A program made the translations under genes and the position numbers. A DNA stretch of 60,922 bases from an uncultured Ruminococcus sp. (GTDB lineage Bacteria; Bacillota; Clostridia; Oscillospirales; CAG-272): NCBI GenBank assembly GCA_905202255.1, contig CAJKRH010000006.1:1-60922 (forward strand), written 5' to 3'. The notes under the pieces were generated by a model. It worked only from the letters and a program-made list of their open reading frames with translations, did no database searches and was not told the DNA's origin. Below, one piece after another: positions 35,701-43,677 of this stretch; the first letter of the stretch is position 1, and each line of letters opens with the position of its first letter.

Positions 35701-35753
35701 CCTCGCGCAGTGCGGCAAAGAAAGACCCCGTAGTCGCGCTCAGAACAGAATAA
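32745..35753 (+). CDS. MacB-like ABC exporter: ATPase fused to FtsX permease
   Basis: A 1002-residue one-piece transporter. The ATPase (1-230) has Walker A GPSGCGKTT (38-46), signature MSGGQ (142-146) and Walker B IILADEPTG. A Lys-rich linker leads to the first helix (SIGIIGIALIFAVSQG, near 280). A large external domain of about 550 residues follows, and then three helices typical of FtsX: VLIAFVSVSLIVSSIMIGV, FGVLFTYLLCIPINLIL and AAVILVCISMLLTLISG. It resembles lipoprotein- or peptide-handling MacB/BceAB-like systems. AAGGAGG lies 13 bases before the ATG, an unusually wide gap; 32718 is an alternative start. The open frame extends 1.5 kb upstream, antisense to rpsB, and is not real there. 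No partner gene or sensor kinase is adjacent. Confidence 0.9.
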   Translation: MLELKGIVKNYAAGDMTVNALRGIDLRFRRNEFVSILGPSGCGKTTLLNIIGGLDKYTEGDLVINGRSTKDFRDRDWDAYRNHSIGFVFQSYNLIPHQTVLQNVELSLTLSGIPKAERKARAIKALEDVGLGTQLRKKPTEMSGGQMQRVAIARALVNDPDIILADEPTGALDTETSLQVMEILKKVAENRLVIMVTHNPELAEKYSTRIVRMLDGKVTGDSAPLSEAEIKVEAAADEAERAKSSGKKRKKKPSMSFGTSFMLSLKNLFTKKGRTVLTSFAGSIGIIGIALIFAVSQGMTSYISIVQEETLSSYPLTIEAQHTDFGELMKAFMSPVSNSSEHEKDGVYQKPSLYEFVNAMSNIGQRENDLRDFRKYIERSRLDKETGLGKTLSGVQYSYDFDMLVYTENVDGKIIRSDSEALMKKLMAKFFGSSMMSDSSSSGNTGIFSSLTSGASSYGMWQELLGGDNGSQIGSLIEKQYDVIYGSWPASYDQIVLVVDKNNEIDDITLYSLGLKSEEDINRILEAAANKTEIPVETKKWTYEEICGMTFRTVLSSDCYVKSQSTGLYTDMRDTDAGMRYLYDNGIDLKVVGIIRPKEDALSPMLSGSVGYTHALTEYIIARMAESDAVKAQIASPEKSILSGLPFEESAANLTVSEKAEKFRTYIAGLDDAGKASSFIKIQCIPPAEVLDASVKQILSSVTYEQMCAQMTAAMAQETGMSEEEIASYLEEMGEEKLTALFTEAITEQVKASYAEQAKAKLAAMTTEQLSAAMTASLAGYSDEQCAEYYGLVTEFSDLSYDEVMHKLGYVDIEVPSRINLYAATFADKEALEASIDDYNADKDETGKITYTDYVGLMMSSVTTIINAITYVLIAFVSVSLIVSSIMIGVITLISVQERTKEIGILRAIGASKKNVSGMFNAETVIIGFTSGMFGVLFTYLLCIPINLILHSLTGIGNLNAYLPIGAAVILVCISMLLTLISGIIPSRSAAKKDPVVALRTE

Positions 35754-35854
35754 TATTTCAGAAAGGGGAGCCTCGCGCTTCCCTTTTGCGTTATACCCGC
35801 GCTTTGCGAAAGCAAAAATAAACGGCGACAAATCGGATAAAATCAACCGAGGCA

Positions 35855-35883
35855 TTGACAAAACGCCGTTTCTGTGATACATT
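35855..35883 (+). promoter_or_regulatory. promoter of the aldolase gene
   Basis: TTGACA 35855-35860, 17-bp spacer, TACATT 35878-35883; GGAGG follows before the ATG. Confidence 0.7.
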
Positions 35884-35921
35884 AAAGAATGTAAATAAAT
35901 TCATTCGGAGGATGATTCAAA

Positions 35922-36884
35922 ATGAATGATATCTTGAAAAAAGTAGGGCTTTTCGGCATAGTTCCCGTAGTAAAAATAGAAAATGCCGATGATGCCGAGC
36001 CTCTGGCAAAGGCGCTCATCGCAGGCGGACTTCCGCTCGCGGAGATTACTTTCCGTACAGACGCGGCAGCAGAAGCCATCGCCCGCATGACAAAGGCTTA
36101 TCCCGATATGCTCATCGGCGCAGGCACTGTTCTCACTCCCGAGCAGGCAGACAGCGCCGTCAAGGCAGGCGCGAAATTCATCGTCAGCCCCGGCTTCAAT
36201 CCGAGAGTCGTAAAGCACTGCATCGAAAACGGATATCCCGTTGTTCCCGGCTGCTCAACCTGCGGCGAAATGGAGCAGGCTATGGAGCTGGGTCTTGATG
36301 TGGTCAAGTTCTTCCCTGCCGAAGCTTCCGGCGGTCTCGCCGTACTGAAAGCCGTTTCCGCTCCCTACAGCAAGCTGAAATTCATGCCCACAGGCGGCAT
36401 CGACGCGACAAATATCCTCACATATCTGAAATTCCCGAAGATAGTTGCCTGCGGCGGCAGCTTCATGGTCAAGGATGCGCTTATCAAAGCGGGAAAATTC
36501 GACGAGATAGAGCGTCTCACGCGCGAGGCTGTCGCGCTCATGCACGGCTTCTCGATAAAGCACATCGGCATCAATTCCGAAAACGAAGAGACAGCGCGCA
36601 AGACTGCGGAAACCCTCTGCAGGCTCTTCATGGTAGCTCCGAACGAGGGCAGAAGCTCAATCTTTGCAGGCACGGAATTTGAGGTCATGAAAACGATGTT
36701 CCGCGGCACAAACGGACATATCGCCATAGCCTGCAACTTCCCCGACAGAGCGAGAGCATATCTCGAGAGCATGGGAATCGAATTTGACGAGTCCACTGCG
36801 AAGTATGACGACAAGGGCAACCTCACTGTGGTATACTTCAAGGATGAAATTGCAGGATTTGCATTCCATCTCGTGACAAAATAA
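35922..36884 (+). CDS. KDPG/KHG aldolase fused to a VOC-like domain
   Basis: A 320-residue protein. Residues 1-205 are a class I KDPG aldolase, cleaving 2-keto-3-deoxy-6-phosphogluconate to pyruvate and glyceraldehyde-3-phosphate. E41 in AEITFRT and the Schiff-base K129 in DVVKFFPAEA are present, with the phosphate loop PTGGID. Residues 211-320 add a glyoxalase/VOC-like domain beginning FSIKHIGINSENEE and ending DEIAGFAFHLVTK. The usual aldolase has only the first part. The extra domain may bind a metabolite or act on a neighbouring intermediate (inference). It is a single gene; no KDG kinase or uronate isomerase is adjacent. Confidence 0.9.
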   Translation: MNDILKKVGLFGIVPVVKIENADDAEPLAKALIAGGLPLAEITFRTDAAAEAIARMTKAYPDMLIGAGTVLTPEQADSAVKAGAKFIVSPGFNPRVVKHCIENGYPVVPGCSTCGEMEQAMELGLDVVKFFPAEASGGLAVLKAVSAPYSKLKFMPTGGIDATNILTYLKFPKIVACGGSFMVKDALIKAGKFDEIERLTREAVALMHGFSIKHIGINSENEETARKTAETLCRLFMVAPNEGRSSIFAGTEFEVMKTMFRGTNGHIAIACNFPDRARAYLESMGIEFDESTAKYDDKGNLTVVYFKDEIAGFAFHLVTK

Positions 36885-36940
36885 TACAAGCGTATAAATC
36901 CTGAAATAAGGTTTTATACAAATGAATAACTTGATATATC

Positions 36941-36971
36941 GGCGGTTAGCAAAAACTAACCGCCTTTTTTT
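36941..36971 (+). terminator. terminator of the aldolase gene
   Basis: GGCGGTTAG and CTAACCGCC, 9-bp stem with a 6-base loop, then TTTTTTT. Confidence 0.92.
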
Positions 36972-37052
36972 AACTTTTTACCCGAAAAATAGCGAATTTT
37001 CTTGAAATTTTATCCGTTTTTTTCGCAAAATCTATGGATTTTTTTGATTATG

Positions 37053-37093
37053 TAGTGTATAATATATCGAGATATATAGTGTGTAATATATCG
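37053..37093 (+). promoter_or_regulatory. hydrogenase promoter region with tandem 17-mers
   Basis: TAGTGTATAATATATCG (37053-37069) and TAGTGTGTAATATATCG (37077-37093) differ at one base and are 24 bp apart. The first includes TATAAT, yet no good -35 lies 17 bp upstream, so an activator may be required. Confidence 0.6.
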
Positions 37094-37106
37094 GTGCACA
37101 AGCGAA

Positions 37107-37177
37107 GCGGCTGTAAATCCGATGCAAACCCGCTCTGTGCGAAGAGACGGGGCTGCACTCTTTCGGAGCGCATCCGC
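37107..37177 (+). ncRNA. structured 5' leader of the hydrogenase operon (candidate)
   Basis: The predicted leader can fold into a closed element. GCGG (37107-37110) and ATGC (37122-37125) pair with GCAT-CCGC (37170-37177). Inside is a hairpin CCCG-CTCT / AGAG-A-CGGG (37129-37151, one bulged A) and a short CTC/GAG hairpin (37158-37168). Alternative pairings of GC at 37155 compete with the outer stem. No known riboswitch class recognised. Confidence 0.4.
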
Positions 37178-37209
37178 AAATCAATATTTTCAGGAGGACT
37201 GTCAAAAAC

Positions 37210-37707
37210 ATGAAAAAGAAACTGACTACGGTAGAATTTACCGGAACAGCCGAGCAGGAAGTTGCTCTTCGCGAGCTGATCGCGCAGTACAAAAATGTAC
37301 AGGGCAATCTCATGCCGGTTCTTCAGGGCGCTCAGGAAATCTACGGTTATCTTCCGATAGAGGTCCAGAAAATCATCGCCGAGGGTCTCGGAGTATCTCT
37401 TTCCGAGGTATACGGCGTTGTTTCATTCTATTCTCAGTTCGCACTCAATCCCAAGGGTAAGGTTGCCATCGGCGTATGCCTCGGCACAGCCTGCTATGTA
37501 AAGGGTTCGGGTGCCATCTGCGATAAGGTTGCCGAGCTCACAGGCATAAAGCCCGGCGATATCTCAAAGAGCGGCATTTATTCCTTTGAGGCTACACGCT
37601 GCATAGGCGCGTGCGGTCTTGCTCCCGTCATGACCGTAAACGGAGATGTTTACGGAAGAATCACCGCGAAGGATGTAGCTGACATTCTCGCAAAATACGA
37701 TGCGTAA
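37210..37707 (+). CDS. hydrogenase subunit, NuoE-like (HydC type)
   Basis: A 165-residue thioredoxin-like [2Fe-2S] protein, the small subunit of trimeric NAD-linked [FeFe]-hydrogenase. The four ligands are in CLGTACYVKGSG and CIGACGLAPVM. The N-terminal helical part contains NLMPVLQGAQEIYGYLP and GVVSFYSQFALNPKG, typical of NuoE. First gene of the three-gene operon. AGGAGG lies 12 bases before the ATG. It relays electrons between NADH at the NuoF-like subunit and the complex. Confidence 0.94.
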   Translation: MKKKLTTVEFTGTAEQEVALRELIAQYKNVQGNLMPVLQGAQEIYGYLPIEVQKIIAEGLGVSLSEVYGVVSFYSQFALNPKGKVAIGVCLGTACYVKGSGAICDKVAELTGIKPGDISKSGIYSFEATRCIGACGLAPVMTVNGDVYGRITAKDVADILAKYDA

Positions 37708-37792
37708 TTAAAATCAGAACGCAAAAATATCGTTTTTCCGCGATGAAGCTTTATGCGGGCGGAAGTAAAAAACAAGAAAGGAATTTCGGCAA

Positions 37793-39679
37793 ATGATAAC
37801 AATAGAACAACTTAACGCCATAAGAAACGAAATGGCGCCCAAGCTTGCCATGAGACACGGTCACGGTCACTTTGTTGACGCCGGCGACGGCATACGCAAG
37901 ACAGTGCTCATCTGCGGCGGTACAGGCTGTACCTCATCCTCGTCCATGAAAGTGCGCGACGCACTCGTAGCCGAGCTCGAGGCAAACAACATAGCAGACG
38001 AAATCAAAGTAGTCACAACAGGCTGCTTCGGTCTCTGCGCTCTCGGTCCGATAATGATAGTTTATCCCGAGGGTACATTCTACAGCATGGTCACACCAAA
38101 TGAAATCCCCGAGATAGTTTCCGAGCATCTCGTAAAGGGCAATGTGGTAAAGAAATATCTTTACAAAGAGACTGTAAAGGGCGACGAAATCCTCGCTCTC
38201 GACCAGACTCCTTTCTACGGCAAGCAGAAGCGTGTCGCTCTGCGTAACTGCGGCGTCATCGATCCCGAATGCATCAACGAATACATAGGCAGTGAAGGCT
38301 ATCAGGCTCTTGCAAAGGTTCTGACAGAGATGGCTCCCGACGATGTAATAAAGACAATCTCCGATTCCGGACTGCGCGGCAGAGGCGGCGGCGGCTTCCC
38401 CACGGGCACAAAGTGGAAATTCGCCTGCGCAAACCGCGGCGAAGTAAAGAAGTATGTCGTATGTAATGCCGACGAGGGCGACCCCGGCGCATTCATGGAC
38501 CGTTCCGTTCTCGAGGGCGACCCTCATGCCGTTCTCGAAGCAATGGCTATCGCAGGATATGCAATAGGCGCTGACGAGGGCTATATCTATGTGCGTGCAG
38601 AGTACCCCATCGCGGTTCACCGCCTCCAGGTTGCGATAAAGCAGGCAAGAGAGCTGGGCGTTCTCGGCAAAAATATTTTCGGTACAGGCTTCAATTTCGA
38701 TATCACTCTCCGTCTCGGCGCAGGCGCGTTTGTATGCGGTGAGGAAACGGCTCTGCTCACCTCCATCGAGGGCAACCGCGGCGAGCCCCGTCCCCGTCCT
38801 CCGTTCCCGGCGGTCAAGGGTCTTTTCGGCAAGCCTACTATAATAAATAATGTTGAAACATACGCAAACATCTGCCAGATTATACTCAACGGCGCAGAAT
38901 GGTTTGCCTCCATGGGTACTGAAAAGTCCAAGGGTACAAAAGTATTCGCTCTCGGCGGCAAGATTACAAATACAGGTCTTGTTGAGATTCCGATGGGCAC
39001 GACACTGCGCGAAGTCGTAGAAGAAATCGGCGGCGGTGTTCCTCACGGAAAGAAGTTCAAAGCCGCTCAGACAGGCGGTCCCTCCGGCGGCTGTATCCCC
39101 GCTTCCCTTATCGATACTCCCATCGATTACGATAACCTCATCGCCATCGGCTCCATGATGGGCTCCGGCGGTCTTATCGTAATGGACGAAGATACATGTA
39201 TGGTTGATATCGCGAAATTCTTCCTTGAGTTCACGGTCGATGAATCATGCGGTAAATGCGCTCCCTGCCGTATAGGCACAATGCGCCTGCTCGAAACTCT
39301 TGAAAAGATTACCGCCGGCAACGGTACCGTTGAGGATATCGACCATCTCGAAGAGCTCGCGGCATACATAAAGTCGGCATCTCTCTGCGGTCTCGGTCAG
39401 ACAGCACCGAACCCTGTCCTTTCCACACTCCGCTACTTCCGCGATGAGTATATGGCTCATGTTGTGGATAAGAAATGCCCTGCCGGCGTATGTAAGAATC
39501 TTCTCCAGTACAAGATTGATGCGGACAAGTGCCGCGGCTGTACAGCCTGCGCAAGAAAATGTCCCGTCGGCGCCATCTCCGGTGCGGTCAAAGAGCCTCA
39601 TACAATTGATACGGCTAAATGTATCAAGTGCGGTGCTTGTATCGCAACTTGTAAGTTCGGCGCAATCTATAAGGCATAA
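37793..39679 (+). CDS. hydrogenase subunit, NuoF-like flavoprotein (HydB type)
   Basis: A 628-residue subunit that binds NADH and FMN. The N-terminal thioredoxin-like [2Fe-2S] domain has CGGTGCTSSSSMKV and CFGLCALGPIM. The NuoF core shows GLRGRGGGGFPTGTKWKF (NADH), ADEGDPGAFMDRSVLEGDPH (FMN) and ESCGKCAPCRIGT ([4Fe-4S]). The C-terminus is a two-cluster ferredoxin (CRGCTACARKCPVG and CIKCGACIATC). This architecture is that of bifurcating HydABC/Hnd enzymes, where FMN splits electrons between NAD and ferredoxin. It lies 85 bp behind the NuoE-like gene and 20 bp ahead of the hydrogenase gene. Confidence 0.96.
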   Translation: MITIEQLNAIRNEMAPKLAMRHGHGHFVDAGDGIRKTVLICGGTGCTSSSSMKVRDALVAELEANNIADEIKVVTTGCFGLCALGPIMIVYPEGTFYSMVTPNEIPEIVSEHLVKGNVVKKYLYKETVKGDEILALDQTPFYGKQKRVALRNCGVIDPECINEYIGSEGYQALAKVLTEMAPDDVIKTISDSGLRGRGGGGFPTGTKWKFACANRGEVKKYVVCNADEGDPGAFMDRSVLEGDPHAVLEAMAIAGYAIGADEGYIYVRAEYPIAVHRLQVAIKQARELGVLGKNIFGTGFNFDITLRLGAGAFVCGEETALLTSIEGNRGEPRPRPPFPAVKGLFGKPTIINNVETYANICQIILNGAEWFASMGTEKSKGTKVFALGGKITNTGLVEIPMGTTLREVVEEIGGGVPHGKKFKAAQTGGPSGGCIPASLIDTPIDYDNLIAIGSMMGSGGLIVMDEDTCMVDIAKFFLEFTVDESCGKCAPCRIGTMRLLETLEKITAGNGTVEDIDHLEELAAYIKSASLCGLGQTAPNPVLSTLRYFRDEYMAHVVDKKCPAGVCKNLLQYKIDADKCRGCTACARKCPVGAISGAVKEPHTIDTAKCIKCGACIATCKFGAIYKA

Positions 39680-39699
39680 GAAAGGAGCAGCTTAATACA

Positions 39700-41445
39700 A
39701 TGGATATGATAAATGTAAAAATAAACGGCAATGAGTACAGCGTTCCGAAGGGCTCAACCATTCTCGACGCCGCCCGCGCCGCAAATATTGATATCCCCAC
39801 GCTCTGCTATCTCAAGGGCATCAACGAGATAGGCGCCTGCCGTCTTTGCCTTGTGGAAGTAAAGGGTGCGCGCGGTCTCATGGCAGCATGCGTAACCCCC
39901 GCAAACGATGGCATGGAGATATTCACAAATACTCCCAAGATTCAGAAAAACAGAAAGACAAACCTCGAGCTTGTTCTTTCCACTCATAAGAGAAAATGTC
40001 TCTCCTGCATCCGCAGTCAGGATTGTGAGCTTCAGAAGCTCTGCCGCGACTACGGCGTGGACGATGAGGAGCATTTTGAGGGCAAGTATCCCGAGCCTAC
40101 TCACGATGAGAGCACGGCATTCCTCGTTCGCGACAATGAGAAATGTATTCTCTGCCGCCGCTGTGTAGGTGCATGCCAGAATATGCAGGGCATCGGCGTT
40201 ATCAGCGCAAATAACCGCGGCTTCGATACGCATATCGCTTCCGCATTCGAGCTTCCGCTCGCTTCCACATCGTGCGTTTCCTGCGGTCAGTGTATAGTTG
40301 CCTGCCCCGTAGGCGCTCTCCATGAAAAGGATGACACAGAAAAGGTCTGGGATGCGCTCAGCGACCCGACAAAGCATGTCGCTATCTGCACAGCTCCCTC
40401 AATCCGAGCCACTATCGGCGAATGCTTCGGCTTTGAGCCCGGCGTTGATACAGAGGGAAAGATGGTTTCCGCTATCAAGGCTCTCGGCTTCGACGGCGTA
40501 TACGATATGAATCTCACAGCCGACCTCACGATAATGGAAGAAGCTACAGAGTTCCTTGACAGAGTAAAGAACGGCGGTAAGCTCCCTCTTATCACCTCCT
40601 GCTCACCCGGCTGGATCAAGTTCTGCGAGCATTACTTCCCTGAGTTCACCGACAATCTCTCTACCTGCAAGTCTCCCCAGCAGATGTTCGGTGCTATGTA
40701 CAAAACATACTATGCAAAGAAAATGGGCATCGATCCCGCAGATATCGTTTTCGTTTCCGCTATTCCCTGCACGGCAAAGAAATTTGAGGTTCGCCGTCCC
40801 GGTCAGAGTGCGGCAGGCGACGGTATCTTTGATGTCGACTATGCTATCACAACCCGCGAGCTTGCCCGCATGATAAAGAAGGCAGGCGTGGACTATAAGA
40901 ATATGCCCGACGGCACATTCGATAAGCCTTTTGATATCGGTTCGGGTGCCGGTGCCATCTTCGGTGCCACAGGCGGCGTTATGGAGGCTGCTCTCCGCAC
41001 GGCGGCAGAGGTTATACTCGGCAAGAAGCTTGAGAAGCTCGATTTCGACGATGTCCGCGGCACAGCCCCCATCAAGACAGCTGCCTACAAGCTCGGCGAT
41101 ATGGAAGTACGCGTTGCTGTTGCCAGCGGCACAAAGAATGCGGCTGAGCTGCTGAACAAGGTAAAATCAGGCGAGCTCAAGGTTGACTTCATTGAAATCA
41201 TGGCTTGTCCCGGCGGCTGTGTAAACGGCGGCGGTCAGCCTGTTCAGAGTGCCGAAACAAAGGCTAAGGTAGACCTGAAGGCAAAGCGCGCCTCTATACT
41301 CTACACGGCTGATAAGAATATGGATCTTCGCAAGTCTCATGAAAATTCCGCCGTCAAGAAGCTCTATGATGAGTTCCTCGGCACACCCGGAAGCCATACG
41401 GCTCATGAGGTTCTCCATACTCACTATATCAAGCGCGGTCTTTGA
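39700..41445 (+). CDS. [FeFe]-hydrogenase catalytic subunit (HydA type)
   Basis: A 581-residue enzyme reducing protons to H2 with electrons from NADH and ferredoxin. An N-terminal plant-type [2Fe-2S] domain (CYLKG, CRLCLVEVKG) comes first. A His/Cys [4Fe-4S] motif follows, then two [4Fe-4S] clusters (CILCRRCVGAC, CVSCGQCIVACPVG) and the H-cluster domain. L1 reads TSCSPGW (299-305), L2 IPCTAKKFE (355-363) and L3 MACPGGCVNGGGQP (501-514). L1 has Ser where the textbook motif has a second Cys, and L2 has Ile for Met. Variants of this kind occur in trimeric enzymes, as far as I recall. No HydEFG maturases are in the window. Confidence 0.96.
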   Translation: MDMINVKINGNEYSVPKGSTILDAARAANIDIPTLCYLKGINEIGACRLCLVEVKGARGLMAACVTPANDGMEIFTNTPKIQKNRKTNLELVLSTHKRKCLSCIRSQDCELQKLCRDYGVDDEEHFEGKYPEPTHDESTAFLVRDNEKCILCRRCVGACQNMQGIGVISANNRGFDTHIASAFELPLASTSCVSCGQCIVACPVGALHEKDDTEKVWDALSDPTKHVAICTAPSIRATIGECFGFEPGVDTEGKMVSAIKALGFDGVYDMNLTADLTIMEEATEFLDRVKNGGKLPLITSCSPGWIKFCEHYFPEFTDNLSTCKSPQQMFGAMYKTYYAKKMGIDPADIVFVSAIPCTAKKFEVRRPGQSAAGDGIFDVDYAITTRELARMIKKAGVDYKNMPDGTFDKPFDIGSGAGAIFGATGGVMEAALRTAAEVILGKKLEKLDFDDVRGTAPIKTAAYKLGDMEVRVAVASGTKNAAELLNKVKSGELKVDFIEIMACPGGCVNGGGQPVQSAETKAKVDLKAKRASILYTADKNMDLRKSHENSAVKKLYDEFLGTPGSHTAHEVLHTHYIKRGL

Positions 41446-41471
41446 TATATTACACAAAAGTATAAAACAGA

Positions 41472-41505
41472 AAAACGCCACTGTGCAGTGCACAGTGGCA
41501 TTTTT
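41472..41505 (+). terminator. terminator of the hydrogenase operon
   Basis: GCCACTGTGC and GCACAGTGGC, 10-bp stem with AGT loop, flanked by AAAAA and TTTTT. Confidence 0.9.
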
Positions 41506-41752
41506 CTATGGCATGTTTTTCTTTTATTTTCATTACTGAAAAGTGAGAGATAAAGTTCTCACCCATTCATTTTCTGCTCCCTGCATGTCAGCAAAACAGC
41601 GCATGGAGCTTACAAAATATATTCATTTGCAACAAACGCACAAAATTCGCCGAAAGCCCCCGCGCAGAGCGGGATTTCCTCATCATCGGATTTCGCCTTT
41701 TTTCTCTCTTTTTTAACCAAAAAAGCAGGCAATAATTTTGGCATAAAAGCAA

Positions 41753-41781
41753 TTGATTTTGCCTGCGCTTTCGGGTATAAT
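41753..41781 (+). promoter_or_regulatory. promoter of solute-binding lipoprotein 1
   Basis: TTGATT 41753-41758, 17-bp spacer, TATAAT 41776-41781. Confidence 0.8.
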
Positions 41782-41843
41782 TTATGTAAGTGTAAGCAGT
41801 GTAACACAGCGCTGTTTAAACTAATTTAACAAGGAGAATTTTT

Positions 41844-43454
41844 ATGAAAAAAGCACTATCCCTGCTTATCGCGGTATCAATGCTTGCAGCTGCTCTTCTG
41901 CTTGCCGCTTGCGGGGACCAAAAAGACCCCGATGTGACAACCGACGGCACAAAGCAGACGACGGAAAGCACATCCGCCACAAGCGGCGAAACCACCTCTT
42001 CGGGCGAAAGCACGAACACGACAGAAAGCACATCAACCTCGGCTACCGACACGGGAACAACAGTTCCCGGCGGCTCAACAGAGCTGACAGGCAAGGAAAA
42101 GCATCCCGACTTCATGGATGTGAACTTCGGCGGCAAGACATTCAATTTTGTCACGCAGAAAGGCTGGAGCGGCGGCTGGGACACATATGAAATATGCGCG
42201 GAAGCCACCGGAAAAGACGATCTTATCACGGAAGCCGTAATAAGCAGAAATTCTGTAGTCGAAGACCTCTACAACTGCAAGATAAGAGAAACCAAAAGCG
42301 ATGACCCGCAGAGCCTTGTGGACAACGATATCGCTCTCGGAACAAACAATTACGATTTTCTCATGAGACTCTGGTATAATCTCTCTTCCTCATGCATGAA
42401 TATCGCAAATCTTGATATAGATCTCAGCCACAGCTGGTGGAATCAGGACTATATCGATACATTCAGCTTCGATTACAACGGCAAAAAAGTGCTCCACTCG
42501 ATTTCGGGCAAATTCAATCTCATCATGTACGATTCAATAAACACGCTCTTCGTGGATATGGACGTATATGACCGCGCCGTTGCTTCCGGCAAAACAAATA
42601 TCGACCTTTATCAGACCGTCAAAGACGGAACATGGACAGTCGAAAAAATGCTTGAGCTTATGGATGCGGCTAAAGTCGATGTAAACGGCGACTCTCAGCT
42701 GAATTTTGATGACGGCGATATCTTCGGATTCATTGCACATAAAAATTCCATCTCCGAATATGCATTCTTCTATTCAACGGGAATCAAGACCGTTATGAAG
42801 GATGACAACAACCAGTATGTCAGCATCAATGCTTCCAATACCGACATGGCTTATGTAAGCAGGGTTATAGATGAAGCAACCAAAGTATATAAGAGCCCTG
42901 CTTTCGGCTCTATAGGTGAGCTCAACAGCGTAAAGGCACTGGCAAACGGTCAGTCGCTCTTCAGCGCACAGTGGACAATAAGACTTCATTCCAACCACGA
43001 ATATGTAAACTACGGCATAGATTTCAGCGAAAAGCGCATCTCTGTCGTTCCCTATCCGAAATTTGATGAAAATCAGGAGGATTATCATTCCTTCATCTTC
43101 AGCCGCGGCTACGGACTTCAGGTTTCCAAGGCTATCACCGACCATACGGCGGCAGCTCAGTTCCTCGAGGTATTCGGTTATCACTCCGAAAAGCTTCTCT
43201 ACCCCGAATATATCAAGTGCATCAAGACCCAGTGCCTCTGCGATGAAGGCGCGGGCGAAATGCTCGATATCGTTCTGAAATCAGCGCGCTGTGACTACGG
43301 CATCTGGAACGGAAGCACCGGAGTTATAAACAGAATCGGCGAAATGGTAACAAGCGGAAAGAATAACTTCTCCAAGGCTATCGCCTCCGCTTCCAAGACC
43401 TGCCAGAATGTTCTCGACCAAGCTATGAGCGACACATACAAAAAGATGAAATAA
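41844..43454 (+). CDS. ABC-type solute-binding lipoprotein, copy 1
   Basis: A 536-residue extracellular binding protein. The signal peptide ends in lipobox LAAC (C23). A Ser/Thr-rich linker of about 55 residues leads to the family-1-like binding domain (HPDFMDVNFGGKTFNF onward), with SHSWWNQDYIDTFSF and VFGYHSEKLLYPEYIKCIK. AAGGAG precedes the ATG. The next gene is a close paralogue in tandem; no permease or ATPase genes are adjacent. The opposing sugar isomerase/epimerase genes point to a carbohydrate ligand (inference). It probably uses a permease encoded elsewhere. Confidence 0.88.
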   Translation: MKKALSLLIAVSMLAAALLLAACGDQKDPDVTTDGTKQTTESTSATSGETTSSGESTNTTESTSTSATDTGTTVPGGSTELTGKEKHPDFMDVNFGGKTFNFVTQKGWSGGWDTYEICAEATGKDDLITEAVISRNSVVEDLYNCKIRETKSDDPQSLVDNDIALGTNNYDFLMRLWYNLSSSCMNIANLDIDLSHSWWNQDYIDTFSFDYNGKKVLHSISGKFNLIMYDSINTLFVDMDVYDRAVASGKTNIDLYQTVKDGTWTVEKMLELMDAAKVDVNGDSQLNFDDGDIFGFIAHKNSISEYAFFYSTGIKTVMKDDNNQYVSINASNTDMAYVSRVIDEATKVYKSPAFGSIGELNSVKALANGQSLFSAQWTIRLHSNHEYVNYGIDFSEKRISVVPYPKFDENQEDYHSFIFSRGYGLQVSKAITDHTAAAQFLEVFGYHSEKLLYPEYIKCIKTQCLCDEGAGEMLDIVLKSARCDYGIWNGSTGVINRIGEMVTSGKNNFSKAIASASKTCQNVLDQAMSDTYKKMK

Positions 43455-43463
43455 GAATACATG

Positions 43464-43494
43464 AAAAAACAGGAGCGCACGCTCCTGTTTTTTT
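43464..43494 (+). terminator. terminator between the two binding-protein genes
   Basis: ACAGGAGCG and CGCTCCTGT arms with a 2-base centre, then TTTTTTT. Confidence 0.88.
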
Positions 43495-43612
43495 GCATAA
43501 ATTTCATTTCTCCCGATTAGGTGCATTGCACAAACAGAAATTGCCGAATTTGCTTCATCTTTGCTTTTTGTATTCATTTTTTTGTTAATATCACTCGGAA
43601 TCCCTGCGCAAA

Positions 43613-43641
43613 TTGACTTTGCCGCCGCAAAATAATATAAT
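43613..43641 (+). promoter_or_regulatory. promoter of solute-binding lipoprotein 2
   Basis: TTGACT 43613-43618, 17-bp spacer, TATAAT 43636-43641. Confidence 0.85.
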
Positions 43642-43677
43642 ATTTATATACAAAAATAAAAACCAAAGGACGGCAAT

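Larger units (their letters stand above)
36885..37209. other. 325-bp gap before the hydrogenase operon
   Basis: It holds the aldolase terminator, an A/T-rich stretch, two near-identical 17-mers over the -10 region and a structured leader. No gene was seen. Confidence 0.7.
41446..41843. other. 398-bp intergenic region
   Basis: After the terminator there is about 240 bp with only one small GC-rich hairpin (near 41655-41675) and no gene. The promoter of the solute-binding protein follows. Confidence 0.6.

Noticed and set aside
37934..39046. 370-codon frame antisense to the NuoF-like gene
   Set aside because: Same codon-bias shadow; the sense frame has all cofactor motifs.
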